NCBI GenBank assembly: GCA_949957035.1
Contig: CATLIP010000046.1
Location: 1 to 12,601 of the forward strand
DNA: 12,601 nucleotides
Reading direction: 5' to 3'
DNA from: an uncultured Lachnospiraceae bacterium
GTDB taxonomy: Bacteria > Bacillota_A > Clostridia > Lachnospirales > Lachnospiraceae
The notes under the pieces were generated by a model. The model searched no databases and was not told where the DNA came from. It saw nothing but the letters and a program-made list of their open reading frames with translations. The position numbers were made by a program, and so were the translations under genes. Positions 7,002-12,601 of the stretch are shown in pieces. The first letter of the stretch is position 1. Every line of letters begins with the position of its first letter.

Positions 7002-7865
7002 ATGCCCGAACTGACATTAGACTGTATCACCAAACATTTCAAGAATAAAATCGCCGTAGACGACGTATCCCTGACCTTGCGTGAAGGCGTATACGGCTTT
7101 CTCGGCGCTAACGGCGCAGGCAAAACCACACTGCTGCGTATGATCTGCGGCGTGCTGAAACCAACTGTCGGAGAGATTCGCTTAAACGGAATCGAAATCG
7201 GCAGGCTGGACGGCGGCTACCGCTGTCTTCTCGGCTATCTGCCCCAGGACTTCGGCTACTATCCTGACTTCACAGCCGGACGGTATCTGGAATATCTGGC
7301 AGCATGTAAGGCAGTCCCCAAAGACCTTGCCAAAGAAAAAGTCCGGGAAATGCTAAGTCTTACCGGCCTTGCCGACGACCGGCACAGCAAAATCCGTACA
7401 TTTTCCGGCGGAATGATAAGGAGGCTTGGAATTGCACAGGCGCTATTAAATGATCCGGAAATCCTGATTCTTGATGAACCCACTTCCGGACTTGACCCTA
7501 AGGAGCGAATCCGTTTCCGCAACATCATCAGTTCCCTTTCCAAAGGGAGAATCATCATCCTGTCCACTCATATCGTCTCCGACGTGGAATTTATCGCAGA
7601 TCAAATCCTGCTCATGAAACAGGGGCGAATCATCCAACAGGGACGCGTCCCGGAAGTCACCGAAAGCATAACAGGCAAGGTGTGGGAATATCTGGCCAAA
7701 CCGGAAGACGCAGCCCGGCTCAATGATGTTTTCGCAGTCAGCAATCTAAAAAACGAAGGGGAAATGGTGCGCCTGCGTCTTGTGTCGGACACATGCCCCT
7801 GCGAAGGAGCAATTCAGGCATCCCCCACTCTGGAAGACGTATATTTATACTTTATCGGACGTTAG
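7002..7865 (+). CDS. ABC transporter ATP-binding protein
   Basis: A 287-residue nucleotide-binding subunit that powers an ABC exporter. Visible motifs are Walker A GANGAGKTT (35-43), the Q-loop Gln82 (LPQDFGYY), the signature FSGGM (134-138), Walker B ILILDEP (154-160, with D158 and E159) and the H-loop His190 (STHIV). The C-terminal region after about 215 is the variable tail of drug/peptide-type exporter ATPases. ATG 7002 has GAGG five bases upstream. It follows the membrane protein by 38 bases and is separated from the permease by 110 bases of hairpin-rich repeat. The last codons lie inside that repeat, and the stop codon sits in the loop of a small hairpin. The cargo is unknown. Context suggests efflux or defence against an envelope-active compound under the local ECF sigma factor. 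Confidence 0.92.
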   Translation: MPELTLDCITKHFKNKIAVDDVSLTLREGVYGFLGANGAGKTTLLRMICGVLKPTVGEIRLNGIEIGRLDGGYRCLLGYLPQDFGYYPDFTAGRYLEYLAACKAVPKDLAKEKVREMLSLTGLADDRHSKIRTFSGGMIRRLGIAQALLNDPEILILDEPTSGLDPKERIRFRNIISSLSKGRIIILSTHIVSDVEFIADQILLMKQGRIIQQGRVPEVTESITGKVWEYLAKPEDAARLNDVFAVSNLKNEGEMVRLRLVSDTCPCEGAIQASPTLEDVYLYFIGR

Positions 7866-7880
7866 TCCGCCTGCCCCTTT
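7846..7880 (+). repeat. Direct repeat, copy 1 (35 bp, end of the ABC ATPase gene)
   Basis: Matches 7910-7944 at 34 of 35 positions (29 bp perfect from 7852). It contains the last codons of the ATPase gene, its TAG stop, the hairpin CGGAC-GTTA-GTCCG (7856-7869) and the left arm of a second hairpin, GCCCC/GGGGC (7873-7886). Confidence 0.9.
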
Positions 7881-7909
7881 GGGGGCCTGCATTACGGGAT
7901 GCCCATGGG

Positions 7910-7944
7910 TATACCTTATCGGACGTTAGTCCGCCTGCCCCTTT
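7910..7944 (+). repeat. Direct repeat, copy 2 (35 bp, ATPase-permease gap)
   Basis: Second copy, 64 bp from the first. It repeats the hairpin CGGAC-GTTA-GTCCG (7920-7933) and is followed by TGCCC-CTTTT-GGGCA (7936-7950), just upstream of the permease ribosome binding site (7960-7968). It looks like a short tandem duplication of the 3' end of the ATPase gene and could act as an attenuator or RNA-stability element between the two subunits. Confidence 0.85.
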
Positions 7945-7975
7945 TGGGCATATCATTTTGAGGAGGTGTCAGAAC

Positions 7976-8905
7976 ATGTTGACAATCTGGAAAGAAGAAC
8001 TTTATAAGATTAAATCCCGCAAAATCATCTGGTTTGGCGTATTCCTGCTGCTTGCTTTCGCAACCATACGCCTGTACAATGAATGTTATCACTATACAAC
8101 GTCCATAGACGGATCCGTTTACCATGGACGGGAGGCTATCCGCAGGGATAAGGCACTGGCAAGCCGCTGCTCGGGGCTTCTGAGCGAAGATACCATCGCC
8201 CAAATCTACAAGGACTACGGTTTTTTCTATTATGATGCCAATGGAAATGCAATCGGAAACTACCTGAACCGTTTTGTAACAGAAGAATTTACCAACTTCC
8301 GGCAGACAGACGGGAATACCTTAGATGAAATCCATTTTCGGGAAGGGGCAGACTGGGAACATAACTGCGCTTACCTTCTGGAAAATGAAGTACGGTTCGA
8401 CTATGTATACGGATGGAATGATTTTGCAGAAATGTATGTCTTAGTCATACTTTCGCTGTTCGTCATATTAATCTTAGGTCTGTCCCCGGTTTTTGCCGAG
8501 GAGTACCAGCTAAGGACGGCAGACATCCTCCGTACCACGCGCCGCGGCAAAGCAAGCGGAATCTGGATGAAAATCCTTGCCTCCGCCTGCTTTGCCGTCG
8601 CCCTGACCTTAGGAGCCTGCGCCTATCTGTGGGGCTTATACTATGTCGTATACGGCGCACAGGGATTGAATGCATCCGCCGTTCTCCTGAATTTTGCCAC
8701 GCCTTTTGGCTATTGCCCGGAAAGCGTCCTTGGCTTTTTCCTGTATATTACCGGCCTTGGTGTCTTGGGCTCTCTGCTCCTGACCGGCATAGTGACAGGA
8801 ATCTCGGCAGTGTGCCGAACTCCCTTCCTTGCGCTGATTCTTTCCCTTTCCGGCTATCTGTTTCCTCTTGTCTGGGTCAAGATTCTCGGACAGATGTTAC
8901 CCTGA
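7976..8905 (+). CDS. ABC-2-like transporter permease, probably cut short by an in-frame TGA
   Basis: Membrane subunit paired with the upstream ATPase. The visible product is 309 residues. It has an N-terminal helix (about 15-33), a large probably extracytoplasmic domain (about 34-150), then helices at about 152-173, 198-226, 250-275 and 282-303. Between helices 2 and 3 lies a cytoplasmic loop, FAEEYQLRTADILRTTRRGK, typical of ABC-2 exporter permeases of lantibiotic/drug type. ATG 7976 has a strong GGAGGTG seven bases upstream. Longer in-frame openings back to 7793 only translate the repeat and the ATPase tail. The frame stops at TGA 8903-8905 and then stays open for 57 codons to TAA 9077-9079, encoding what looks like the missing last helix. 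I read this as a nonsense-interrupted permease, with possible loss of exporter function. Confidence 0.82.
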   Translation: MLTIWKEELYKIKSRKIIWFGVFLLLAFATIRLYNECYHYTTSIDGSVYHGREAIRRDKALASRCSGLLSEDTIAQIYKDYGFFYYDANGNAIGNYLNRFVTEEFTNFRQTDGNTLDEIHFREGADWEHNCAYLLENEVRFDYVYGWNDFAEMYVLVILSLFVILILGLSPVFAEEYQLRTADILRTTRRGKASGIWMKILASACFAVALTLGACAYLWGLYYVVYGAQGLNASAVLLNFATPFGYCPESVLGFFLYITGLGVLGSLLLTGIVTGISAVCRTPFLALILSLSGYLFPLVWVKILGQMLP

Positions 8906-9079
8906 GGGTCGGTGATATCAAGAATCATCAGCCATTTTATGACCTCCATGCCGTTCTACCTTCCAATGAGTACCGGATTTGGTTTTTCTGCAAACCAGAT
9001 GGCGCTGCACCTGTGTATCGCGTCTGCCGTCTGCGCCGGAGGGATGTTCGCCGGATATTATAGATTCCGGCGCCATTAA
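8906..9079 (+). pseudogene. In-frame C-terminal tail of the ABC permease beyond the TGA
   Basis: Exactly in frame with the permease, 57 codons follow the TGA and end at TAA 9077. They encode a loop (ISRIISHFMTSMPFYLPM), then a hydrophobic helix (MALHLCIASAVCAGGMFAGYY) and a basic tail (RFRRH), as expected for the terminal helix of such a permease. I saw no good ribosome binding site that would let it be translated alone. It is best read as the detached C-terminus of the preceding gene. Confidence 0.7.
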
Positions 9080-9088
9080 ATGCATATC

Positions 9089-9466
9089 TTACCACTTTTC
9101 TCTTCCGGCCTTATAATTATAGACCGGAAGAAGCCTTCCTGTAAGCTCCACGGTATCCCCAAGCAAGCCTTCAATCTCTCCGAGACTGCGATACGCAAAA
9201 GGAGCTTCATCCAACGTTTCTTTTCCTATACATGTGCTGTAACATCCGATATCAATACCCACAACATTGGGCATTATCTTATCTCTCACACTTGAAGTAA
9301 ACCCAATCGTCCCTACCTTTCCCGGGTGGACGTCAGGCATCACTCTGATTGTGCAGCCCTCAAACGCCACATTGTCGCAGAGCAGCCGAATCTGGGCTAA
9401 TGCATAATCTTCTATCTGTTCTGTAAATATTTTTGCTGAAGTATAGACTCCATATACTGTTTTCAT
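9089..9466 (-). pseudogene. RtcB RNA-ligase remnant with an in-frame internal deletion
   Basis: A 125-codon frame. Residues 1-75 match the N-terminus of RtcB, the 3'-phosphate RNA ligase used in RNA repair: YALAQIRLLCDN, IRVMPDVHPGKVGTIGF and MPNVVGIDIGC, with the metal-ligand Asp72 and Cys75. After Cys75 the sequence jumps to what looks like the RtcB C-terminus: ETLDEAPFAYRSLGEIEG, DTVELTGRLLPVYNYKAG. The family is normally about 380-480 residues. The missing part would hold the metal-binding histidines and the guanylylated His, so ligase activity should be absent. ATG 9466 has AAGG five to six bases upstream. An in-frame start further up (9529) has none. The gene converges on the permease tail, with 9 bases between the stop codons. 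The assignment of the second half to RtcB is from memory of the family. Confidence 0.75.
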
Positions 9467-9508
9467 ATAATCCTTTCTCTCATACATGCGTCGCATTTGG
9501 GATGGTGC

Positions 9509-9533
9509 TTTTTTGTAAAAAGAGTACAAAAAA
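9509..9533. repeat. Perfect 9-bp inverted repeat upstream of the rtcB remnant
   Basis: TTTTTTGTA (9509-9517) and TACAAAAAA (9525-9533) flank a 7-base loop. A weak outer stem (GGTG/CGCC) may extend it. It lies 43-67 bases upstream of ATG 9466, in the leader on the minus strand. It could be a weak terminator or leader structure; the role is unknown. Confidence 0.45.
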
Positions 9534-9601
9534 TACGCCTCCGCAATAAGACTACAGAGATAAGGGATTGTCTGAATAACTTATGGATAATCGAAAAATC
9601 A

Positions 9602-9691
9602 TTAAAAGACACTGACAGAATGAAATTCGGACAACCCGCTCTCTGTGATAATCGTTGACAAGCTGCTGGAATAATGCTCTGAATAACTCAT
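9602..9691 (-). CDS. Possible 29-aa small protein or leader peptide
   Basis: ATG 9691 to TAA 9602, 29 codons, beginning MSYSEHYSSSLST and ending FHSVSVF. It is Ser-rich with no hydrophobic segment, and I recognise no family. Translation is supported by an unusually strong AGGAGG six bases upstream of the ATG, and transcription by a near-consensus promoter at 9737-9765. The stop overlaps a second 16-codon frame by TAATG. It could be a leader peptide for the rtcB remnant 136 bases downstream, a small free-standing protein, or the surviving 5' end of a deleted gene. The rest of 9467-9802 holds only the inverted repeats described separately and an 11-bp direct repeat (9571-9581 and 9678-9688). 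Confidence 0.4.
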   Translation of the reverse strand: MSYSEHYSSSLSTIITESGLSEFHSVSVF

Positions 9692-9736
9692 AATTGTCCT
9701 CCTTCCATGAATCTATGATTTCTAACTACAACATCC

Positions 9737-9776
9737 AGTATATAGGGCCGACCTTGGATTGTCAACCCTATATACT
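9737..9776 (-). promoter_or_regulatory. Strong promoter embedded in a perfect 11-bp inverted repeat
   Basis: On the minus strand, perfect TTGACA (9760-9765), a 17-base spacer and TATACT (9737-9742). The arms AGTATATAGGG (9737-9747) and CCCTATATACT (9766-9776) are perfect inverted copies separated by 18 bases. One arm overlaps the -10 box and the other abuts the -35 box. This is typical of an operator that blocks polymerase. The element starts 27 bases after the galT stop and might also form an RNA hairpin there, but no U-tract follows. It drives the 29-codon frame. Confidence 0.65.
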
Positions 9777-9802
9777 CTTTTCTAATATTCCAATCATATT
9801 TC

Positions 9803-11293
9803 CTAAAGTGTATCTATAAACTTCATGAAGGCCTTACGTCCTTCCTCTGTACATTTATACACACCCGCGTCCTCAAGCACATGGGTAAATGTAATACCAA
9901 TCTCCTCCTTCAGCACATCCATGACATTCTCCTTTGTAATCTTGTCGTACTTCGGCAGGAACTCCTCTACCCACTGGGCATGTTTCTCTATCTTTTCATT
10001 GCTCTTGAGGTCTTTTCCCTCCACCAGATAATCCGCCAGAATCTCCATCTCTTCTTTCAGGCGGGAGGGCAGTACGGCAAGACCCATGACCTCAATCAAG
10101 CCAATGTTTTCCTTCTTGATATTATGATACTGTGCGTGGGGATGGTAGACGCCTAAGGGATGCTCTTCTGTCGTGATATTATTTCTCAGGGTCAAATCAA
10201 GCTCGTACGTATCGCCTGTCTTTCTTGCAATAGGCGTGATAGTATTGTGGGGCTCTCCGTCTGTCTCTGCGAAGATAAACGCTTCCTCATCCGTATACCC
10301 TCTCCACGCCGCCAAAACATGATCCGCCAAGTCAATCAGACGCTTCTCGTCCTTGCTTCTGATACGAAGAACAGACAGAGGCCATTTTACAATTCCCGCC
10401 TCCACGTCCTCGTAGCCCGGAATCGTCACCGCCTTTTCAATCGGAGCCTTGGCCATGGCAAAGGTATAATTACCTCCCTGGAAATGGTCATGGCTTAAGA
10501 TGGAGCCTCCCACGATTGGCAAGTCAGCATTGGAGCCAAGGAAATAGTGGGGGAAAAGCTTGATAAAATCAAACAGCTTGATAAATGCCGCTCTCTCTAT
10601 CTTCATAGGCACATGCCGGCCATTGAATACGATACAATGCTCATTATAGTATACATAAGGTGAATACTGGAATCCCCACTTACTGTCATTGATGGTAATG
10701 GGAATAATCCTGTGGTTCTCCCGGGCCGGGTGGTTGAGACGTCCGGCATAACCTTCATTCTCCATACAGAGCAGACACTTGGGATAACTGCTTGCCTTCG
10801 CATTCCTGGCCGCCGCGATTGCTTTGGGGTCCTTCTCCGGCTTGGACAGATTAATGGTAATGTCAATCTCTCCGTAAGGAGAATCTACCTTCCACTTCAT
10901 GTCCTTCTTCACACGATACCGGCGGATATAATCGCTGTCCTGACTGAATTTGTAATAGAAGTCCGTCGCCTCCTTAGGGGACTTCTCATATTTGTCTGCA
11001 AAGATCTGTTGAACCTGCGCCGGTCTTGGAAGCAGACAGTTCATCAGCTTCGTGTCAAATAAGTCCCTGTAACCGATGCTGTCCTCAATGATCCCCCTCT
11101 TTACAGCTTCGTCAAGCAGCTCCTTCAACACAACTTCCAATTCATTGGAAGCTGTGTCAACCTGTGTGTCCTCGTAATCGTCTTCATGGAACATCTCCAG
11201 CAGGAGGTTTGTTGTATAGATACGCTCTGTCTTTGGAACAAGTCCTGTCTGAATACCATACTCTACCAGTTTCTTGATATTCTCATTTAACAT
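9803..11293 (-). CDS. galT: UDP-glucose--hexose-1-phosphate uridylyltransferase, class II
   Basis: A 496-residue cytosolic enzyme of the Leloir pathway. It exchanges galactose-1-phosphate with UDP-glucose to give UDP-galactose and glucose-1-phosphate. The length and sequence are those of the Firmicute class II GalT (about 490-500 residues), not the shorter class I form. Recognisable stretches are CLLCMENEGYAGR (173-185), the histidine motif SHDHFQGGNYTFAMA (267-281) and HPHAQYHNIKKENIGLIEVMG (384-404). ATG 11293 follows a GGAGGATAAGAGAAG region. The GGAGG is rather far (about 10-11 bases) and the AGAGAAG nearer. It lies 48 bases downstream of galK on the same strand and is probably co-transcribed. 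No clear U-tract terminator follows. galE is not present in the window. Confidence 0.95.
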   Translation of the reverse strand: MLNENIKKLVEYGIQTGLVPKTERIYTTNLLLEMFHEDDYEDTQVDTASNELEVVLKELLDEAVKRGIIEDSIGYRDLFDTKLMNCLLPRPAQVQQIFADKYEKSPKEATDFYYKFSQDSDYIRRYRVKKDMKWKVDSPYGEIDITINLSKPEKDPKAIAAARNAKASSYPKCLLCMENEGYAGRLNHPARENHRIIPITINDSKWGFQYSPYVYYNEHCIVFNGRHVPMKIERAAFIKLFDFIKLFPHYFLGSNADLPIVGGSILSHDHFQGGNYTFAMAKAPIEKAVTIPGYEDVEAGIVKWPLSVLRIRSKDEKRLIDLADHVLAAWRGYTDEEAFIFAETDGEPHNTITPIARKTGDTYELDLTLRNNITTEEHPLGVYHPHAQYHNIKKENIGLIEVMGLAVLPSRLKEEMEILADYLVEGKDLKSNEKIEKHAQWVEEFLPKYDKITKENVMDVLKEEIGITFTHVLEDAGVYKCTEEGRKAFMKFIDTL

Positions 11294-11341
11294 CTTCTCT
11301 TATCCTCCATATCTTCAAATGTATTCACACGTCTTCTTTCA

Positions 11342-12508
11342 TTATATCGCCTGAGCGCCGTCGCCGATATCTACTACGTAGAACTCTGCCTCATGGCCAA
11401 CCTTCTCCTGATAGGTCTTTCCAATCTGGCTGATAAAGGTATCCACTGCGTCATTCTTCACAATGCTGACCGTACATCCGCCGAATCCGCCGCCGGTAAT
11501 CCGAGAGCCCAATACCCCTGGCATTGCCTGAGCTAAATCTACCAAAATGTCAATCTCTTCACAAGAAACCTCATAGTCATATCTCAGAGATGTATGGGAG
11601 TCGTTCATTAACTTTCCAAACAATTCTATATCCTGATTCCGCAATGCCTCCACAGCACGAATAGTCCTCTGGTTCTCATAAACGGCATGCTTTGCACGCT
11701 TCTTTCTCACCTCGTCCTTGACAGCGTCCTTGTGCGCCTCAAATTCCTCTTCCGTCAATTCCCCTAAAGCCTTGATATCTGTGACCTCCTGCAGTTCCTT
11801 TAATGCAGTCTCGCACTCATTTCTCCGCTCATTATAGGCCGAATCCACCAGACTGTGCTTTACCTTACTGTTGGTGATTACAATCTTCGCATTCTCTAAC
11901 ACAACCGGCGCATACTCGTACTGCAATGTATTCGTATCCAGGAAAATGGCATTGTCTTTCTTGCCCATAGCGCTGGCAAACTGGTCCATGATACCGCAGT
12001 TGCAGCCATTAAAATTATTCTCTGAATCCTGCCCAATCAGTGCGATTTCCACCATGGAAACGTTGGAAAATCCAAAAACATCCTTCAATATGACGCCTGT
12101 CAGAACCTCCAATGACGCAGAGGAGGAAAGTCCTGAACCATTCGGGATATTTCCGTAAATTAAGATATCCAGACCATGGGTCAGTTGATAGCCCCGCTTC
12201 TCAAAGGCCCACATCACACCCTTAGGATAATTGGTCCAGTTCGCCTTTGGATCCGGGACAAGTTCGTCAAGACTTGTCTCAATGACGCCCAATTTTTCGA
12301 AATTCACTGAAAAGAACCTTAGCTTTCTGTCTTCCCGGCTTCTGACAATCCCGTATGTTCCCAATGTCAACGCACATGGAAATACATGACCGCCGTTATA
12401 GTCTGTGTGCTCTCCGATTAGATTCACACGCCCCGGTGCAAAATAAGTACGAATGTCCCCATCGCTTCCGTACAATTTCTGAAACTGTTGAATTAATTTT
12501 TCCTTCAT
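11342..12508 (-). CDS. galK: Galactokinase
   Basis: A 388-residue cytosolic GHMP-family kinase that phosphorylates alpha-D-galactose with ATP to galactose-1-phosphate, the first committed Leloir step. The galactokinase signature GRVNLIGEHTDYNGG lies at 26-40, with Arg27, Glu33 and Asp36. The ATP-binding motif GSGLSSSAS is at 124-132 and the catalytic-base region CGIMDQF at 171-177 (Asp175). The C-terminal GHMP motif SRITGGGFGGCTVS is at 335-348. The length is normal. I chose ATG 12508 because GGAGG lies 8 bases upstream. An in-frame ATG five codons earlier overlaps that ribosome binding site. The product feeds the GalT encoded immediately downstream. Confidence 0.96.
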   Translation of the reverse strand: MKEKLIQQFQKLYGSDGDIRTYFAPGRVNLIGEHTDYNGGHVFPCALTLGTYGIVRSREDRKLRFFSVNFEKLGVIETSLDELVPDPKANWTNYPKGVMWAFEKRGYQLTHGLDILIYGNIPNGSGLSSSASLEVLTGVILKDVFGFSNVSMVEIALIGQDSENNFNGCNCGIMDQFASAMGKKDNAIFLDTNTLQYEYAPVVLENAKIVITNSKVKHSLVDSAYNERRNECETALKELQEVTDIKALGELTEEEFEAHKDAVKDEVRKKRAKHAVYENQRTIRAVEALRNQDIELFGKLMNDSHTSLRYDYEVSCEEIDILVDLAQAMPGVLGSRITGGGFGGCTVSIVKNDAVDTFISQIGKTYQEKVGHEAEFYVVDIGDGAQAI

Positions 12509-12564
12509 CTTCGCGTCCTCCATTCAAATATAATGTCTTGCATATTTTCTATCTTTGTTTTATG

Positions 12565-12593
12565 ATTATAATGAGATTAGACAGCAGATACAA
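12565..12593 (-). promoter_or_regulatory. Predicted promoter of the galK-galT operon
   Basis: Minus strand: perfect TATAAT (12565-12570) with a 17-base spacer to a weak TTGTAT (12588-12593). The leader to ATG 12508 is about 50 bases. A poor -35 with a perfect -10 suits an activated or regulated promoter. No catabolite-response-like site is visible in the 93 bases before the window ends. Confidence 0.5.
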
Positions 12594-12601
12594 TAAGAAT
12601 A

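Noticed and set aside
7793..7975. Permease starting at 7793 (370 residues)
   Set aside because: The extra 61 codons translate the end of the ATPase gene and the repeat region. The strong ribosome binding site is directly before ATG 7976.
8903..8905. TGA as a selenocysteine codon
   Set aside because: The gene is an ABC permease, not a selenoprotein family, and the bases just downstream are themselves coding-like with no obvious stem-loop of the bacterial SECIS type.
9101..9131. Inverted repeat TCTTCCGG/CCGGAAGA as a terminator for the permease
   Set aside because: The stem is real, but no U-tract follows on either strand and it lies within the rtcB remnant coding sequence, so a terminator role is unsupported.
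9080..9295. 71-codon plus-strand frame after the permease
   Set aside because: It is antisense to the rtcB remnant, begins right at the permease stop without a ribosome binding site, and encodes nothing recognisable.
9571..9688. 11-bp direct repeat TCTGAATAACT as ends of an insertion sequence
   Set aside because: The copies are in direct orientation with only about 100 bp between them and no transposase or terminal inverted repeats.

Overview
The window looks like chromosomal DNA of a Lachnospiraceae-type Firmicute (Clostridia). Reasons: a class II galactose-1-phosphate uridylyltransferase paired with galactokinase, strong AGGAGG-type ribosome binding sites, housekeeping promoters close to TTGACA/TATAAT, mixed GC content, and a large soluble PAS/histidine kinase/double-receiver hybrid. 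There is no rRNA, tRNA, CRISPR array or recognisable insertion sequence. The genus is inference from protein style only.

Left part (1-4945). The first 158 bases hold the N-terminus of a minus-strand protein cut by the window edge, probably HelD-like. A small unrecognised conserved-looking protein follows (225-590, minus). It is divergent from a YheO/DauR-type transcriptional regulator (883-1584, plus), and the intergenic region carries promoters in both directions plus an 18-bp dyad. A shared hairpin separates the regulator from a 1047-residue cytosolic hybrid histidine kinase (1669-4812, minus). Two overlapping promoters for the kinase lie just past the end of a small VOC/glyoxalase-fold gene (4946-5299, minus).

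Middle part (5300-9079). On the plus strand an ECF sigma factor (TTG start at 5553), a six-helix membrane protein that may be its anti-sigma partner, an ABC ATPase and an ABC-2-like permease form one transcription-unit-like block. This resembles a self-regulated efflux or envelope-stress exporter. The permease frame is interrupted by a single in-frame TGA (8903-8905), with 57 further open codons that supply its last membrane helix. The ATPase-permease gap holds a duplicated 35-bp repeat with hairpins that includes the ATPase stop codon.

Right part (9080-12601). Convergent with the permease is an RtcB RNA-ligase remnant. Its N-terminal 75 residues are joined in frame to an apparent RtcB C-terminus, and the catalytic core is missing. 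Upstream of it, a 29-codon open frame has a very strong ribosome binding site and a near-consensus promoter embedded in a perfect 11-bp inverted repeat. The last region is a galK-galT operon (minus) with its own promoter near the right edge. It serves the Leloir pathway: GalK phosphorylates galactose, GalT exchanges galactose-1-phosphate with UDP-glucose. galE and a sugar transporter are not in the window.

The most unusual stretch is about 7.85-9.8 kb, where the duplicated repeat, the nonsense-interrupted permease, the internally deleted rtcB and the orphan mini-ORF lie close together. I do not see a clearly new multi-gene system. The best candidates for a second look are the ECF sigma/ABC block and the 9.6-9.78 kb promoter/mini-ORF.
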